Source of the DNA: Melampsora larici-populina 98AG31
Taxonomy: Eukaryota; Basidiomycota; Pucciniomycetes; Pucciniales; Melampsoraceae
NCBI RefSeq assembly: GCF_000204055.1
Contig: NW_006768795.1
Location: forward strand, 133,605 to 197,604
Reading direction: 5' to 3'
Length of the DNA stretch: 64,000 nucleotides
The position numbers and the translations under genes were made by a program. This document shows positions 47,525 through 60,364 of the stretch, one piece after another. A model generated the notes under the pieces. The model saw nothing but the letters and a program-made list of their open reading frames with translations. It made no database searches and was not told the origin of the DNA. Numbering within the stretch: position 1 is the stretch's first letter; each line of letters opens with the position of its first letter.

Positions 47525-48597
47525 CAACACCCAAATCGCACCGCAACATATTTCAGTTTCGGTGCGATTTCGGTGCGATTTAGATGTTTAAACGAAACGA
47601 AATGTGATTGCGGTCCTCCCGCACCGAAATAAGATGAGCAAAATCGTGATTTCGGTTCAACCGAACCGAAACCAGATTTGATGAACCGCAACTCGCAACG
47701 AACCGAAATATGCTGCGGTTGGTTGCGAGTTTGTTAAAGGTGAAGGCAAGGTGTTTCCCAGTCCACTACATGTGAAAAGAGAAGTGAGAGGAGGTTTTCA
47801 CCTATCAGTAGTTCTCTTCCTTTTCGAACTGTTGTGCATTCTTTTCCTCATCTGAACTTTTTATTGACATCGTCCAAAAGTTGTTTCCTCACGTCCAGTT
47901 CCTTTTGTCCGTCTTGAACAGGTTCAAGTGTTCTCTTAAACCCACTCTCACAACTTTTCTTGAGCTTGCTCCAACTTTGAGCGTCTATAAAGTTTCACAT
48001 TTCGCTGATGAGGTGTGTAATCAACATTTTTGGGTGACAGCATCATTTTTATAGCGTCATCATACCCTGTAAAGGGAAGAACGATCAGACAAGCTATCGT
48101 GCATGATCAGAAAAGCTATTGTTCGCTGCTGATAGTTATTGTCACGTCTCTTCCCTTACATTGTCCATCATTACCAGAAGATTACAGTCAAAGTGGCTCA
48201 AGAAGACTTGACTCTCACATGTTTTCTAGTTGTAGTTCTTTCAACAAATGTGATTTCTTCATTTTCTTTCTTCGTTCAGCTCAAAAAACTTGAATCACCT
48301 GATCTATTGAATATAGTATACTTCTTTGATTATCTCAAAGCTAAAACTTCAACTCCTAATATATGTGTCTCCTCCTCTCCAATCTTTGTATCCTATTTGT
48401 ACCTGCAAAAACCGAAATAAATTGCGGTTTCGGTTCGATTTCGTTTCGAATTGCGGTTTATCTAACGCACCGAAACCCTTTGGGGACTTCAAGCGTTTCG
48501 GTTCAAACTGCGATTTCGCTTGATTGCGTTTCGGTACCTTCGCAACGAAATAAAATAACCCGATATTTCGGTGCGTTTCGTTTCGATTTGGGTGTTG
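47525..48597. mobile_element. Non-autonomous hAT-like element (7-bp TSD)
   Basis: 1073 bp. Both ends read CAACACCCAAATCG inward. Flanked by the exact 7-bp duplication CTTGTAA (47518-47524 and 48598-48604). Subterminal regions (47530-47710 and 48410-48590) are packed with TTTCGGT/ACCGAAA and TTGCGGTT words. No transposase frame inside. CAA...TTG ends and the 7-bp duplication place it with copies 1-3. Confidence 0.85.
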
Positions 48598-48604
48598 CTT
48601 GTAA

Positions 48605-50332
48605 ACCCAAGTGTGATCACATCGAGAATCAGCCTCTGGCTCAAATAATGGTTCATCTTTCCCTCACTTTCGTGTTCGCTCTTATGGCAGGTGTGTAGAT
48701 CACTTTTTTACACTGATCGCAAGCTCATCTTTTATAATCTCGATTCTCAACTCAAACTTTTTGATCCCAATCTTCGTTCTTTCCTAGCTTTCACCGTCGC
48801 GGTGCCAACCTCTATGTAGGTCATATAACGTGCAATTTTTCGTTTCAATTGAGAAATGTTCAAACTTTTTTTGAAACAATTTGGTAGTAAGGATTCCGCG
48901 GCCTATGAATTAAACCGGCGAAGTTCTACCCCACACCTCGAGTGAGTCCTCTTTCTTCTCTCAGTCGAGATCTACGGGGTGCAATCACTCATACTTCTCC
49001 TACAATTAGAATTCCGGATCAGCATAGTAAACTATCCAGGCGCCTGTATGTATCGTCATGATTGTATCAAAAGTGGTCAGACTCATGGGATCAAGTCAGC
49101 TCATATGTTATCCAAATTGATCTTGCTTCATCACCCAGCTCAGAAGACAACGACATTGGGTTCATGCACGGTGGTAACAGCCTCTTTCAAAACCTCAGAC
49201 CAGGCGGCCCACCCGGACCAACCGACCCTAATGGTTTCCCGGGCCCAAATAGGAGGAGGAGAAAGAAAAAAAAGAAAAAACCACATTCACATCGGAGATT
49301 CAGTCCTCCGACTTAATTTTGGTCGCAACTGTGCAGGTTGCTCTTTCAGGTTGGCTCTGGGTCCAGTCAGTGGATATCTTTGTTTAAAGCTCATAGAAGG
49401 GTGAAGTCCTGATCCAAACCGAATTAACTTTAATTATCTAAGAACAATCAACACATCATCATACCATGGTTGCAAGTTGAATCTTTCCTATTGAGTGACC
49501 ATTTTTGTCCAAGACTGCATTGTCCATCATTCAAATTACACACTCTCTTCTGCTCCTGTAAGCCTTCTGTTTATATATGTACATCTTTTAACAAAGTATG
49601 AGCATGAACTTTCTCAATCGAGTCAATAGAAAATTTCAAAGTACTGCCATTCTTACACCACGGGGGGATCCTGGGTCGCGCAATGATCCGGATTGGTCTC
49701 TTAGTGGTCGGGTCAAAACTACGCCTGAAGACAGCCATCGGGTGACCCCCCGGTGGCCTCGTGCCCGACATGACAGGGTCCTTGCGGGGCGCATCATTCA
49801 GCCAATGGGCCGTCTGAAATTCGGCCTGGAGCTGGCTGCTGGCCGCCTGCAGGCTTCAAGCCTCCTTCCGACCGGAGTCAGCCGGCGCGAGGACCACGTT
49901 CGATTCATCCTCACCCAGACTCCTCATCCCTTCTTGTTTATGACGACTCGTAGAGTGTATCGCATGTTTCTTTGTTTTTTTTGCTTTTGTCTGGCAGGTC
50001 TTTGTGGCGCTAGATCAATACAATCCCCCTCCTCTCAACGCTTCCTTTGCGAACAAACAAAGGACGCCTGAAGGGCTTTGACGATGGTCTTGGCAGGCCA
50101 CATACAAATGTGGTCCAAAAGCTCGCAGGCAGCTCGAGACCGCGATCCTCAAAGCCGGTTCATGTGCTACCAATTAATGAACCCAAGCCGGTTGATCGCC
50201 ATCAAGTTAAGCGACTGCTTTAAACCGGCCCATGGAACGCGAGGTTGAAATTGAACTTGAATTTATTTTTGTATTTGATTTGAAGCGAACGACTTTGTTC
50301 TTCATCTGTTGTCAAGCAATCGTTTCCAGGGT
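48605..50332. other. intergenic; no supported gene
   Basis: Short frames only. 49656-49755 has GC-rich CCACGGGGGGATCC and GTGACCCCCCGGTGG words in inverted order, perhaps the ends of a small element. 49245-49285 is a purine run. Nothing else recognised. Confidence 0.4.
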
Positions 50333-50340
50333 ATTCAATT

Positions 50341-50414
50341 CAAACCCTGCTTTTAGAAAGCAGGGTTTTGAAAAGCGTTTCAGAAAGCAGGTTTTGAAGG
50401 AAAAGCAGGGTTTG
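50341..50414. repeat. 74-bp hairpin-like mini element
   Basis: Starts CAAACCCTGCTTTT and ends AAAAGCAGGGTTTG, a perfect 14-bp inverted repeat, with internal copies of the same word (AAAGCAGGGTTTTG). ATTCAATT occurs at 50333-50340 and again at 50421-50428, possibly a target duplication. Too small to classify. Confidence 0.55.
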
Positions 50415-50774
50415 GAGGCAATTCAATTTCTAAAATAGTGTTGAGTAAGATATCCATTAAGAATAATATGACCAATCCAGGCAGAATGATGGACTATGTA
50501 AACCGCTCTGAAAGTCTGACTGAATGTCTTGGCTGCTGAAACCAGGATCGAATCAGGTCATTCAGCCGCCGGAATGGCTCAGCTGCTTTTGGACCCTTGT
50601 TTCCCTGCTTTTTCTGAATGTGAGTGGTTATAATGGATTGGTCCCACCAAACGTTTGCAGCCCAACTCCCCTCCACTGTCAATCTCTTACCTCACTCCAC
50701 TCAATCACTACCAGAGCAGCTCATGTCCAATCAGCCATTTCCTCGCCACCTGTGAATCCTTTGACTTCAAAATC

Positions 50775-51215
50775 TTTCCTTTAGTACTTCAGTACGCATA
50801 GGAATCCTTTTGGTTATCAAACTCTTGTGATTTTTCCTTTAGTACTTCAGTACGCTTAGGAAATATCTTGAGTGGGTGGATAATCTCAAAATCTTTCCTT
50901 TAGTACTTCAGTACGCTTAGGAAACCTTTTGGTCATCAAACTCTTGTGATTTTTCCTTTAGTACTTCAGTACGCTTAGGAAATATCTTGAGTGGGTGGAT
51001 AATCTCAAAATCTTTCCTTTAGTACTGAAGTACTAAAGGAAACCTTTTGATTGGTGGAACATCTCGTGATCTTTCCTTTAGCACTTGAGTGCGCTTAGGA
51101 AAGCTCTCGGGTGGGGTGGATCTTTTTCTTTAGTCCTTTGGTACGTTTGTGAAACGTACCGGCTGGTGGAGCGACTTCTGACCTCTCCTCAGTTTTTAAG
51201 TACACTCAGGAAGGC
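50775..51215. repeat. Array of about eight imperfect palindromes, ~60-bp period
   Basis: The core TTTCCTTTAGTACTTCAGTA followed by CGCTTAGGAAA recurs at about 50775, 50832, 50893, 50951, 51012, 51072, 51126 and 51183, degrading to the right. A higher-order period of 119 bp joins pairs of units. Each core is a dyad (TTTCCT...AGGAAA around GTACTTCAGTAC). The unit at 51013-51042 is a perfect palindrome. Confidence 0.85.
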
Positions 51216-51587
51216 TGAAGAGCGGTAGAGTTCGGATGTTCTCCTTGATGAAGCGTGCAAGAGCGAAAGAGCCTGCATCTGTTGGACTTTTCTGAGTTAC
51301 ATTTTCAGATCGATTGAATCCAAGACTTGTTGTCATGTTTAAAAGTAGTCCTTACCGGTAACTTATGTGAGGTTAATGAGCCGTTCAGGCAGCATGAACC
51401 CCAGACGTGTGACAAGGTTATGGTGAGCGCCCCGAAGCAAACTGGAACAGCCAGATCCGAAACAAAGATCATTTGCTTGAGCCATATCCATTTCTTCAAA
51501 AAGGCTTGATTGAATCCTAGTATTACCACGTGACTCTAGTACTCAATGAAACGTGAGTTTTTCACCACCGTTTGTTTGAGGGTAATA

Positions 51588-52357
51588 GGGGTTGGGCGAA
51601 AAATCGACCAACAGGTTTCCAAACCCTGTTCAATCGCCGTTCAAATTTTTGGGAACGTTTGCGAGATGGCTCGAAATCGATATCAAAGCCACACAAAAGC
51701 AACAACAATTTTTATCCAACTTTTTGCTTTGCAAAATTGTTGACCGGTATGCTTGGTTGCGTGATCACGCCCATGCTTTAACCGTTCAAAAGCTCTTACA
51801 GGTAAAGTAATTTGCCACGCCTCAAGCCTCGCAAACACCCTTTTTGCACCTTTTACAGAGCTGTGAAAGGTGCAAAAGGGCATGGCTAGGCGCGCCAACA
51901 GCATAGCCAGTGCAGTCAAGCCAGACTCAACACATCCGTTATACAAAGTGATGGTTTCTGGGAGTTGAAAGAGCTGGTGCAACTGGGTAATCTCGGTTGG
52001 CCAGAAACGAGTCGTCAAATAACACACGCCCGGCGCCCAAAGCTGCACGTCGATTTTTTCATGACCAACATGTGATATTCGACGCCGCAATGCTTCGTCT
52101 TCTTCCTGACGCCTGAGCCAAAACTGAGTCACCACACATGTTGTGAGCCAGTACGAAGTCACTGGTAGCCAAATCAGGCGGGAGTTTGATGAGTGCTCGT
52201 CAGGAGCTGGACGAGAAGGATCGGACCCACCCGAGAGCTCAATTCGGGGATGCAGGTTCTGTGAAACCTGCGTCCAGTGGTTTTCCGCCATCTTCAACTG
52301 TTTTCGCGTAATTTCTCAATGGCGCAAAACCTGTTGGTCGGTTTTTCGCCCAACCCC
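51588..52357 (-). mobile_element. Harbinger-like deletion derivative
   Basis: Inverted ends GGGGTTGGGCGAAAAA, continuing CGACCAACAGGTTT, at 51588-51618 and, inverted, to 52357. About 770 bp. It contains only the N-terminal part of a PIF-Harbinger-type transposase, so it is probably a deletion derivative. The target duplication is unclear (TAA is present next to both ends, with 2 extra bases on the left). Confidence 0.6.
51683..52291 (-). pseudogene. PIF-Harbinger transposase N-terminal fragment
   Basis: Begins at ATG 52291 (MAENHWTQVSQ). The block TQLHQLFQLPETITLYNGCV then ESGLTALAMLLARLAMP matches the segment before the DDE core of fungal Harbinger transposases (L..LF.IP..I...NG...SG.EAL.ILL.RLAYP). 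The catalytic core is absent and the frame ends near the left repeat. Non-functional. Confidence 0.55.
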
Positions 52358-52754
52358 TAATGAGTCAGAGCGGATAGCTTGGAACCAAGATGTATGACCC
52401 TGTTACACCTACCAAGGCCCAAAAAAATGTTTGAATCTATCACTCAGATCTCAAACAAAGACTGAAAGATGAAGAAGTTCATGACGGAAATCAGTTTGAG
52501 TCTATGAGTTTGAGTGAGTTTGATCGGAAAATTGGAACCCTTGAACCATTGGCTCAAGAGACCAAAGATCTGCATGAACCAAATATAAAGAACGGGACCA
52601 TGTTGATCTCTCACAAATCCCACCACCCACCATAGATTAATTTTTTGATCACTAAATTCCTTTGGAAAACATTTTCAAATCATCTCCACAACTCAATTGA
52701 TCAAATCTGACTCGCAGTCACACCGCACCAAAACCTCAACCTCAACCCTCCTAG

Positions 52755-55700
52755 ATGACGCAAGGAAACATTCCACCCAACCCATGTTAATTCAGAAGTT
52801 CTTTCATTAAGAGACTTTTTCCACCAAGTGATATTGTCCTTACCTAGAAACTCACTCATTCTGTTGTTGTTTTTAGACTTTGAATCCCTCTCCACCGATC
52901 CCTCCAACCCCATTTGGAAATGTTTGGTTTGTGACTGGGTGATGAAAGGTTTTGTCCGGCACTCGCAATCCCAAATGCATCTGGACAAGGTGGCCCTTTT
53001 CAATGCTCACATTGCCGCAGAAAATTTGATTCTTCCTGGCCTCAATACCAGAGACCCTCCCATGCCGGCCACTCCAACGGATGATCACATAAGACTCTTT
53101 GACGATGATTCTCCAAACATCCCAGACCGGCCACCTTCACCATTGTCCTCCGTCCGTGCCCTTCAAATTGCGGACCTCAATCAACACAGTGAATCCGAAG
53201 ACTCTGACCTAGAAATGGACATACACAAGATTGCTGAAGCGATTGCAGCCATGGAGCATGATAGTGATGCTGAAGAGGACGAACTGTTGGATGACACTGC
53301 TCTGGAGGCTCACGTGTCTGCCGTGCCGGATTCTTCAGAATGGTATCCATTCAAAAGGAAAGAGGTAAGCGGACAGGCGTTTGAAAGCGAGTGTTTTGGC
53401 TGAATTGACTCATTACTCAATACCCCATTGAAGCACCTTGTGGCATTGTTGATCATTGGTTCCACTCGGAGTATTTTATCTCAATCTCAATACCACAGGA
53501 TCCGATCTATCTTGCGTATATGTGATGTCGATCTGCCAGAATGGGGGGCATTACGATCTCTAAGCAAACAAATGAAGAAAAATTTTGGCCTCAATGTCTT
53601 GGATCGCACGAGTCCACATGGCCACCCGCTCTTTGGCTTAAAAGTAGAAACTATCATTAGTAATGTCAGTTTAATGCCTTTTGAAAATCATATCCGAGGA
53701 TTCTTGAACTCACCCCTCAGAAATCCTTATCCCAGGAGCTTGCAAATCCCTTAGTCAGCCCGCACTTGGAATACCTTCCCGAGCTACCCACTAACAAGCC
53801 GGTGAACCGATTTGCGCAGTCGGCAAAATGGCGTGAACATTTCAGCAAGGATCTACGTGTTCCGATGGTGGCCCATCGTGGCAAGCACTACTTCATATAT
53901 GAACCCGTCCAAACAATCTCACAGCACCTGGTGGTCCCAGTATTTTTTTATCAGGAAGAGGGCATCGCCAAAGCAAAATGCCTGCCCGCGACTCTTCAGC
54001 ACCACCCGTCTGGACTTCGCATTGTCATTCCGGCAGAACCGCCCTTTGACTCACAAAGATTTCACACGATCAAAATCAAAGACCTTTGGAAAACAGCAGG
54101 TGAAATATATTTGGACAATGGTCAGAGCCTTGTCCATGACAACAGTATATATATATATCGTGAGTTGTTCCCGTATCCTCTGCACTCAAGAGAACTATGA
54201 TAAATTAACATTAATCAAATACAGAGGAATCCCTGGATGGCTTTCACCGTTTTCCAGTTGTTAATCCATGGCGAACACGAGCAAATGGACGTCTCATCAA
54301 ACATATTCCAATAATCCTGTACTCCGACGATACCTCTGGCAATGTTTCCAAAAAGTGGAACAAGCACATGAGTGTATTTTTTACACTCGCAGGTCTGCCT
54401 CCTCAGATGACCAACCAAGAATATCACATCCACTTCCTGGCAACCTCCAACTGCGCCTCTGCTCTAGAGCTGCTTGATGAAGTTGTGGACGATATCAAGT
54501 TAGTCCAATGTAGCTCCCCCACTGAATTTCTCGGATTCTGCTTACCATTTGTTGTTTTTAAGTACCCACAGTTCTACAGGTTTTGTCGCCTACGACCACG
54601 TCACGGGCATCGATGTCCTGGTTATGGTGGTGGTATTATGCCACCTCGGGGATGGCCCTATGCACGCTGAGATCAGCAATACCACAAACCCTGCAAATAC
54701 ATTGAATCCATGTAGAATTTGTGACCTACATGTCACACGTATGGTTGATAAAAAGAGTGAAGATTACGTGTCTGATTTCATTGGTGTCAATCGCACAGGT
54801 GAAGAGGTCAGTGAAAGACTTGCACTTTCATGATTGCTTGTCTTGAAAGTGTTTGTTCATCAAACCATTTGACAAATGTTCAATTCCTACAATTCATTCA
54901 GATACCTTTGCCCAAACGCAATTGGGAGCTCACTCGCACCAGGACTCACGAATTGTGGGACCTTGCCCAATTGCCACGCACCAAGTCTGCTGTGGAGGCA
55001 GAAGCGCGCAAAAGCGGTATCCAGGATCAAATGCTTGACTATTTCATTACAAACGTTCAATTGGCCTACGATAAACACAAGCCCAATACTGTTCAGCAGC
55101 TATGTGCAGACCTCAAAGATAAGTTTGGGCCGCATATGTTCAACCCAATGCTGCGACTCAAAGGTAAGGCTTGAGTCCAAGACCCTGATTGAAATCAATG
55201 TGTCACACTTACTGGTCCACTGTTGGTTTCTGTAGGTTTTGATGGCCACCAAGACACACCAGTGGAAACGCTTCACGTCGTGCTGCTTGGGATTACAAAG
55301 TATATGTTCAGAGACATGATGAAATCCTTTGGCATTATCAAGCCCGGGACCAAACGATATCGCGACTTGGCAGGACGGTGGCGAGCATTTGATCCCCAAG
55401 GCATCCACATCGCCCCGATTCAGCCAAACAACCTGATCCAATTCTATCAAAGCCTGGTGGGAAAAGACTTCCGAACAATCCTGCAAACTGTTCCCTTCAT
55501 TTTCTTTGAATATCTACCAACCAACAAACAACACCTATGGACCGCTTTGTGCCATCTTTCATCTTTCATCTTTCAACACGAAATTACTCACATGGAAGAG
55601 TATTTGAGCAAAATGGAGGCGGCGATCTTGATATTTTACAACCAACTCGTAAAGAATACGGCTCAGTGGGTGAACAAGCCCAAATTTCATATGCTCAGCC

Positions 55701-56943
55701 ACCTGAAGGATTCCATCAAGCGTTTTGGGCCAGCAACATTATACATGACTGAGAAATTTGAATGTTACAACGGGGTGTTGCGCGCAGCCTCAGTTCACTC
55801 AAACCGGATGAGCCCGGGACGCGATATTGCAAACACATTCAATAATTATCAATGTATGCGTGCTATTCTCTCGGGTAACACTTTCTTTGATAGAGACCTG
55901 GGGGTATGATGTTCTGCTTCCCCTCGAGTCAAAGCGCTACTGAACACAGTGCCTGAACTCCCCAAGGCCTTGGGCCTGGACCCATCCAAGGTGTTGGACA
56001 TGAACCCAAAAGGAAATGATTTGGTGGTTATCTCCATGGGCCGTAAGTATTTTTTTGGAAAGTCAATGGTCGTTTTGACAACGGGTGCTGATATTTCAAG
56101 TTGTTTCCCATTGAAGCGCAAGTAAAGCCACCTTCCATTGTTCCTGCGTTTTTGGAGACAGAAGTACCACATGCAGTGTGGAAGGAGCACCTGTCAGTGG
56201 TCTTGGGAAACAAACAAATCATAGAACGAGAGAACTTTGTCAAAGTGAGTTTTCATTTGTTCATCCGTTTGTAGCAATCAGATACTCATTCAACTATTGT
56301 CACAGCTTCATGATGGAAATGACGTGGGGCAAGTTGTGGCCATCTGGAAACCTGACGGGCAATCAGCGACAAAATGTGTGGTCCTCCTTCATGAGATAGA
56401 ACATGGTGGTATTAATCCATTTTACGGCATGCGCGACCTGATCAGGACGGATCGCCCAAGATGGGTGAAGATCACTGTAAGTGTCCACCATGTTGAGTCT
56501 CAACGTCATCGCCCAAACTAATCAAGCCCGCTCAGAAGATACAATGCATCTTGAATGTCCAGCACAATTGCCACCAAGATGTGTGTCCAGTTGCCGAAGG
56601 ACCAACAAAAAAGCTTGAAAGACAGGAAACATCTATCCGTATGAGCACTGTAGCGCACATCCCCAACAACCAATACATTCTCAATAGTGGGAGCCACTAT
56701 TCAGCCAAAGCACATCGGGTAGTGGCCAATATTCAACCTCAACAACTCTCTCCCGCACAATGGCTTGATGCTTTGTTAGAAGGTTTGCATGTTTGGCAAA
56801 CGGTCCCCGTGAAACCACGGAAACAAAGGGTATTGAAAGGTAAACAAAAAGCAAAGAACCAAGACTCTTCATCAGGTGATGAGGATTTGGAACCCGAAGA
56901 GGACTTGGAGTTGGAGGAAGATGATCTCAACATGGATTCCTGA
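52755..56943 (+). pseudogene. Gene A: large KDZ/CACTA-like family protein
   Basis: Eleven exons: 52755-52785, 52877-53364, 53434-53664, 53721-54159, 54225-54498, 54572-54806, 54902-55163, 55236-56042, 56117-56244, 56306-56476, 56536-56943. About 1157 codons in phase, with one TGA at 55907-55909. The N-terminus has a C2H2-like finger (WKCLVCDWVMKGFVRHSQSQ), then an acidic stretch. Core blocks: YSDDTSGNVSKKWNKH, DVLVMVVVLCHLGDGPMHAE, NPCRICDLH (Cys pair), GFDGHQDTPVETLHVVLLG, then NKPKFHMLSHLKDSIKRFGP and TEKFECYNGVLRAASVHSNR. Asp, His and Glu residues in these blocks could form a DDE-type centre. The family is widespread and repeated in basidiomycetes; I link it to KDZ/CACTA-type transposases only by general features. 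The C-terminus is Lys-rich, then acidic. The TGA may be real decay. Confidence 0.65.
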
Positions 56944-57113
56944 TTAAAAAAACTTTTTTGGTGAATAAAAGGAAACTGTGTGAGGAATTTATGTAATGTT
57001 GCAACACAATACATTCTTGTTGATATTCTTTTGCAACCAAAGCAAAAGGTCAAATCACCCATGCAATAAAATGAAAGGCTGCTGCTCGCAGAGTATTTGA
57101 ACTTACACATACC

Positions 57114-57155
57114 ACGCTGGGTTTCTCTTCTTGAAAGAGAAGAGAAACCCAGCGT
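57114..57155. other. 17-bp perfect hairpin between genes A and B
   Basis: Arms ACGCTGGGTTTCTCTTC (57114-57130) and its exact complement (57139-57155) with an 8-nt loop, 170 bp after the gene A stop. It could be a structural end signal, a transcription end element or a tiny insertion. No homologous copy was seen in the window. Confidence 0.6.
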
Positions 57156-58006
57156 AGGAAAACCCTTCAAAAGCCTCTGATTGGTTGGTGCACGTGTGGT
57201 CCAAATGTTGCTGCCCTCATGTCAAATGAGGCTGGTGGACACATCCCATTCTTTGGTGTGACTTTTCTCAAGGGGAAATTCCCTTGGCCACCTCTCATTG
57301 GTCAGCGCGCAACCGACCACGTTGACGCGTGTGAGGACCAATCAAAGGCTGCATGATGGGCTTCACCCCTGCGTACACGGTTTCTCTTGTTTCGCGTCGT
57401 GAGATAATAAAAACCCCTCTTTGTTGTTCTCCTTCATCCACTTTGAATCAAACTCTCTGGAACTCTCAAATTTTGATTTTCAATTCCTTCATCACCACCA
57501 AATTTTCGACTGTTTGTGTCACTTCTCAAACTAACCGAATCACACAATGTCTTCACAACAATCGCGCAGCACAGGGCCTTATGCATACTCGACTCCGTCC
57601 ACAGGTCAGTGCTTCTTCTTTGTCTCTCATCTTATCCTCTTTGTCCATTCACGACTCCATATTGATCCCCATGCAACTCCAGGGCAAAATGACACTATGT
57701 CTACGCTTTCTGCCAACCGCTTGTCTTCGGTTTCGGCACGTGCTGTTAGGGGAACTGCAAGTCGCCAAAGTGTTGGTGATATTGGAGGTAAGTGATTTCT
57801 GGTGTCCATCGCCTGTCAACAGCTTTTCTCGGCTGACATGGATCTCACAGGGAACATTAGCGGTACACAAATATTAAAACCCGCATGCAAACCCGCATGA
57901 AAAACCACATGAAAAACCCGCATGGTTTTTTGGTTTTTTCATGCGGGTTTTTTCATGTGGGTATAGGCTGGGTGATATGAAAACCCACATGTGAAAAAAA
58001 ACCAGT

Positions 58007-59691
58007 ATGGAGTCAAATAACCCCTCCTCACGATCCCCACGTACCCCAATCAACTCTGGATCCACGCCCACATTTACTCCCACCAACTCAACTAGCTTAG
58101 TTCAACCAGTTATTGGAGCAAACATCGGTGGAGCTCCTGCAGCTTTACCTTCAACGACTTTCACAATCCCAACCCTTTCCGCATCGGACTGGTTACGCCT
58201 ACAACAACTCAATTCGATCTCTACTGCTCTGATGCCACTATCGAACAATCAAGCGACACCTCCTATGGCCACTCCTAACCCTCCTAAGAGGCCTCGAGGA
58301 CGACCTTTGAAACAAAAAAATCCGAAAATTGACACATCGCTTCGTCCATCTCAACCTGATTCAGATTCTGAAAATCAAAATGATTTAAAAACACAAGATG
58401 ACGAGTCAATTGATCCGGAACCTAATCAAAGAAGCTGGTTGATTCCTCAAAGCAAAGATGGCAAGTCGGACATGGATCTTGTGGCGGAATGGTGTAGTGT
58501 GTATGAAAACTTCAATGCTTGGCGCACCCAGAAGCAAATTGTGATTTGCGAAAAGGTGGCCGAATTTCTTGCTAGCAAGAATCATCTCAACAGACCAGGT
58601 CGAGAATGCCTAAAAAAGGTGAGTGGGGTTTGCATGTAGGCTCAAACTATCTTTTCTAATCATCCTTCTTTCGTTACTTTCTTTTTGTTTCATTGCATTA
58701 TATAGATCAAGTCGTTGGAACGATGGTTCAAAGACGCTAACGAGTTGAGAAAGGGAACTGGGGAGGGTAATCACAACGGTGAAAAGTTTGAACATACGCT
58801 GTCCAAGGACAAACTCGAAGAATTCAAATTGGCTAAGAGAGCTGGAGGTTTTAAGAAAGATGATAATCAAGGAAGTCTTCAGGGTATGTGCTTTCAACTA
58901 TCATTGATTTCATTATTCTTACTGACTTTACTTCTACAGAGAGAATTCTTTGTAAATGTCCTTGGTTTGAAGAACTCGAGCCCGTCATGGGTGATCGGCC
59001 CTCTGCCAATCCTTTGGCTGTGAGGGACTCTTTAGGTGATCAACTTGACCCATTGACCTCTCTAAATACCTCGACTGCGGCGAAAGACTTTGAAATCAAT
59101 CTGGCTCAAGATCTGAGCGAGGCCACCACCCCTTACGAAGATGATTGGGACGAAACTCCCCCTGGTCATTCTTTACAACATCAGACGTCAATGGATATTA
59201 CTGAACATCAAGATTTACAAAACAAATCGAAGAAGAAGCCTCTTGTCCGTCAGCTTACCCCAAACACTACACTTGCAAAACCAAATATTAAACGTCGTCG
59301 AATCAACAGTAAGGATACTAAGGATCCTTTACTTACTCCGGAAAATCATTCGCCTCAAGATATGTTGGGGGTTAATTCAATAGTCAAATGTCTAACTACA
59401 AAAGAAGAACGAATCGAGACTGAACAACGTGCAGCACGCACCCAAGAAAACCTTACGATGAAACTTGCTGAATCAATGTCAACAATGATAACTACTAATC
59501 GTGACAAAGAGCTCGCAATGAAAAGATCATTAGCTATTGAGGAAATGAATACCAAACGGGCCTTAGCTCGTAGTCAAATGATTGTAGATCTCCTAGGGCG
59601 TGGTATGGACCCAACAGCAGCAGAACAAATGGCTTATTGTACTTTACCTGAAATCGATTCCTCTCAAAATCAAGCCTCAACCTCGAAATGA
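58007..59691 (+). CDS. Harbinger Myb/trihelix-like accessory protein
   Basis: Three exons, 58007-58618, 58706-58883 and 58940-59691, give 513 residues, no stop. The N-terminus is Pro/Ser/Thr-rich. An AT-hook-like PKRPRGRPLKQK lies near residues 90-100. A trihelix/SANT-like region follows (DLVAEWCSVYENFNAWRTQK ... IKSLERWFKDANELRKGTGE). The C-terminal part is Lys-rich, then a helical segment (RIETEQRAARTQENLTMKLA) and a tail with GRGMDPTAAEQMA. In PIF-Harbinger elements such a second protein helps transposase nuclear import and binding to the ends. It is intact here although its partner transposase has a stop. It starts at ATG 58007, about 50 bp inside the subterminal repeats. Confidence 0.8.
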
Positions 59692-60364
59692 ACATGTACA
59701 TTACAAAGACTGGATGTATGTTTTCAGATCTTACATCAGACTTGTGTCAAATCGATTCAATGGTGTTCAAACTAAGCTTTGTCATTACTTGGATATGCGA
59801 ATAGAACTCATTTCAGATTAACCACCGAAAACGATACCATTCTTAAAGATGGCGTCAATGATGATTTAGTTTTACAAAACACAAAAAAAAAGATGTGTGA
59901 TCTGTCGCATAGTTATCTTTAGCAAGACTATTGATACTTTTGCTGATATCTCCAGATTTCCCTTTCAAAAACTAACAAGACGTTTTTTATATATATAACC
60001 GCTGAAAGTTTAAAAAACAAATTTATCCCCCAAACCTTCTTACCTATAACAAAGTTTTGATATGGTCTTTATTTCGACAACACCTCTTGTTTTTTTTTCT
60101 TGTTTGATGTGCTTGCGATCTTTTTTAAATTGTGATTATGAAATGAAATGCTCGATAAGTCTTTTTAAGTTGTGAAGTCAACCAAATTGATATGAAAAAC
60201 TTCATTACATTATATGTGAGAAAGTCAGAGTTGTGCTTTTATTTGATAAGTACGTGTTTCTAAGTAATCCAAAGTTGCTATTCTTCTAGACCAATCAAGA
60301 GTCAAAAATAGTTGACACAATTATTTTAAAGTTAAAAAAATTGTTATAAACAAGATAATACAAC

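Noticed and set aside
49062..49404. Gly/Pro-rich and Lys-rich open frames resembling a gag tail
   Set aside because: Composition only; no zinc knuckle or adjacent pol sequence.
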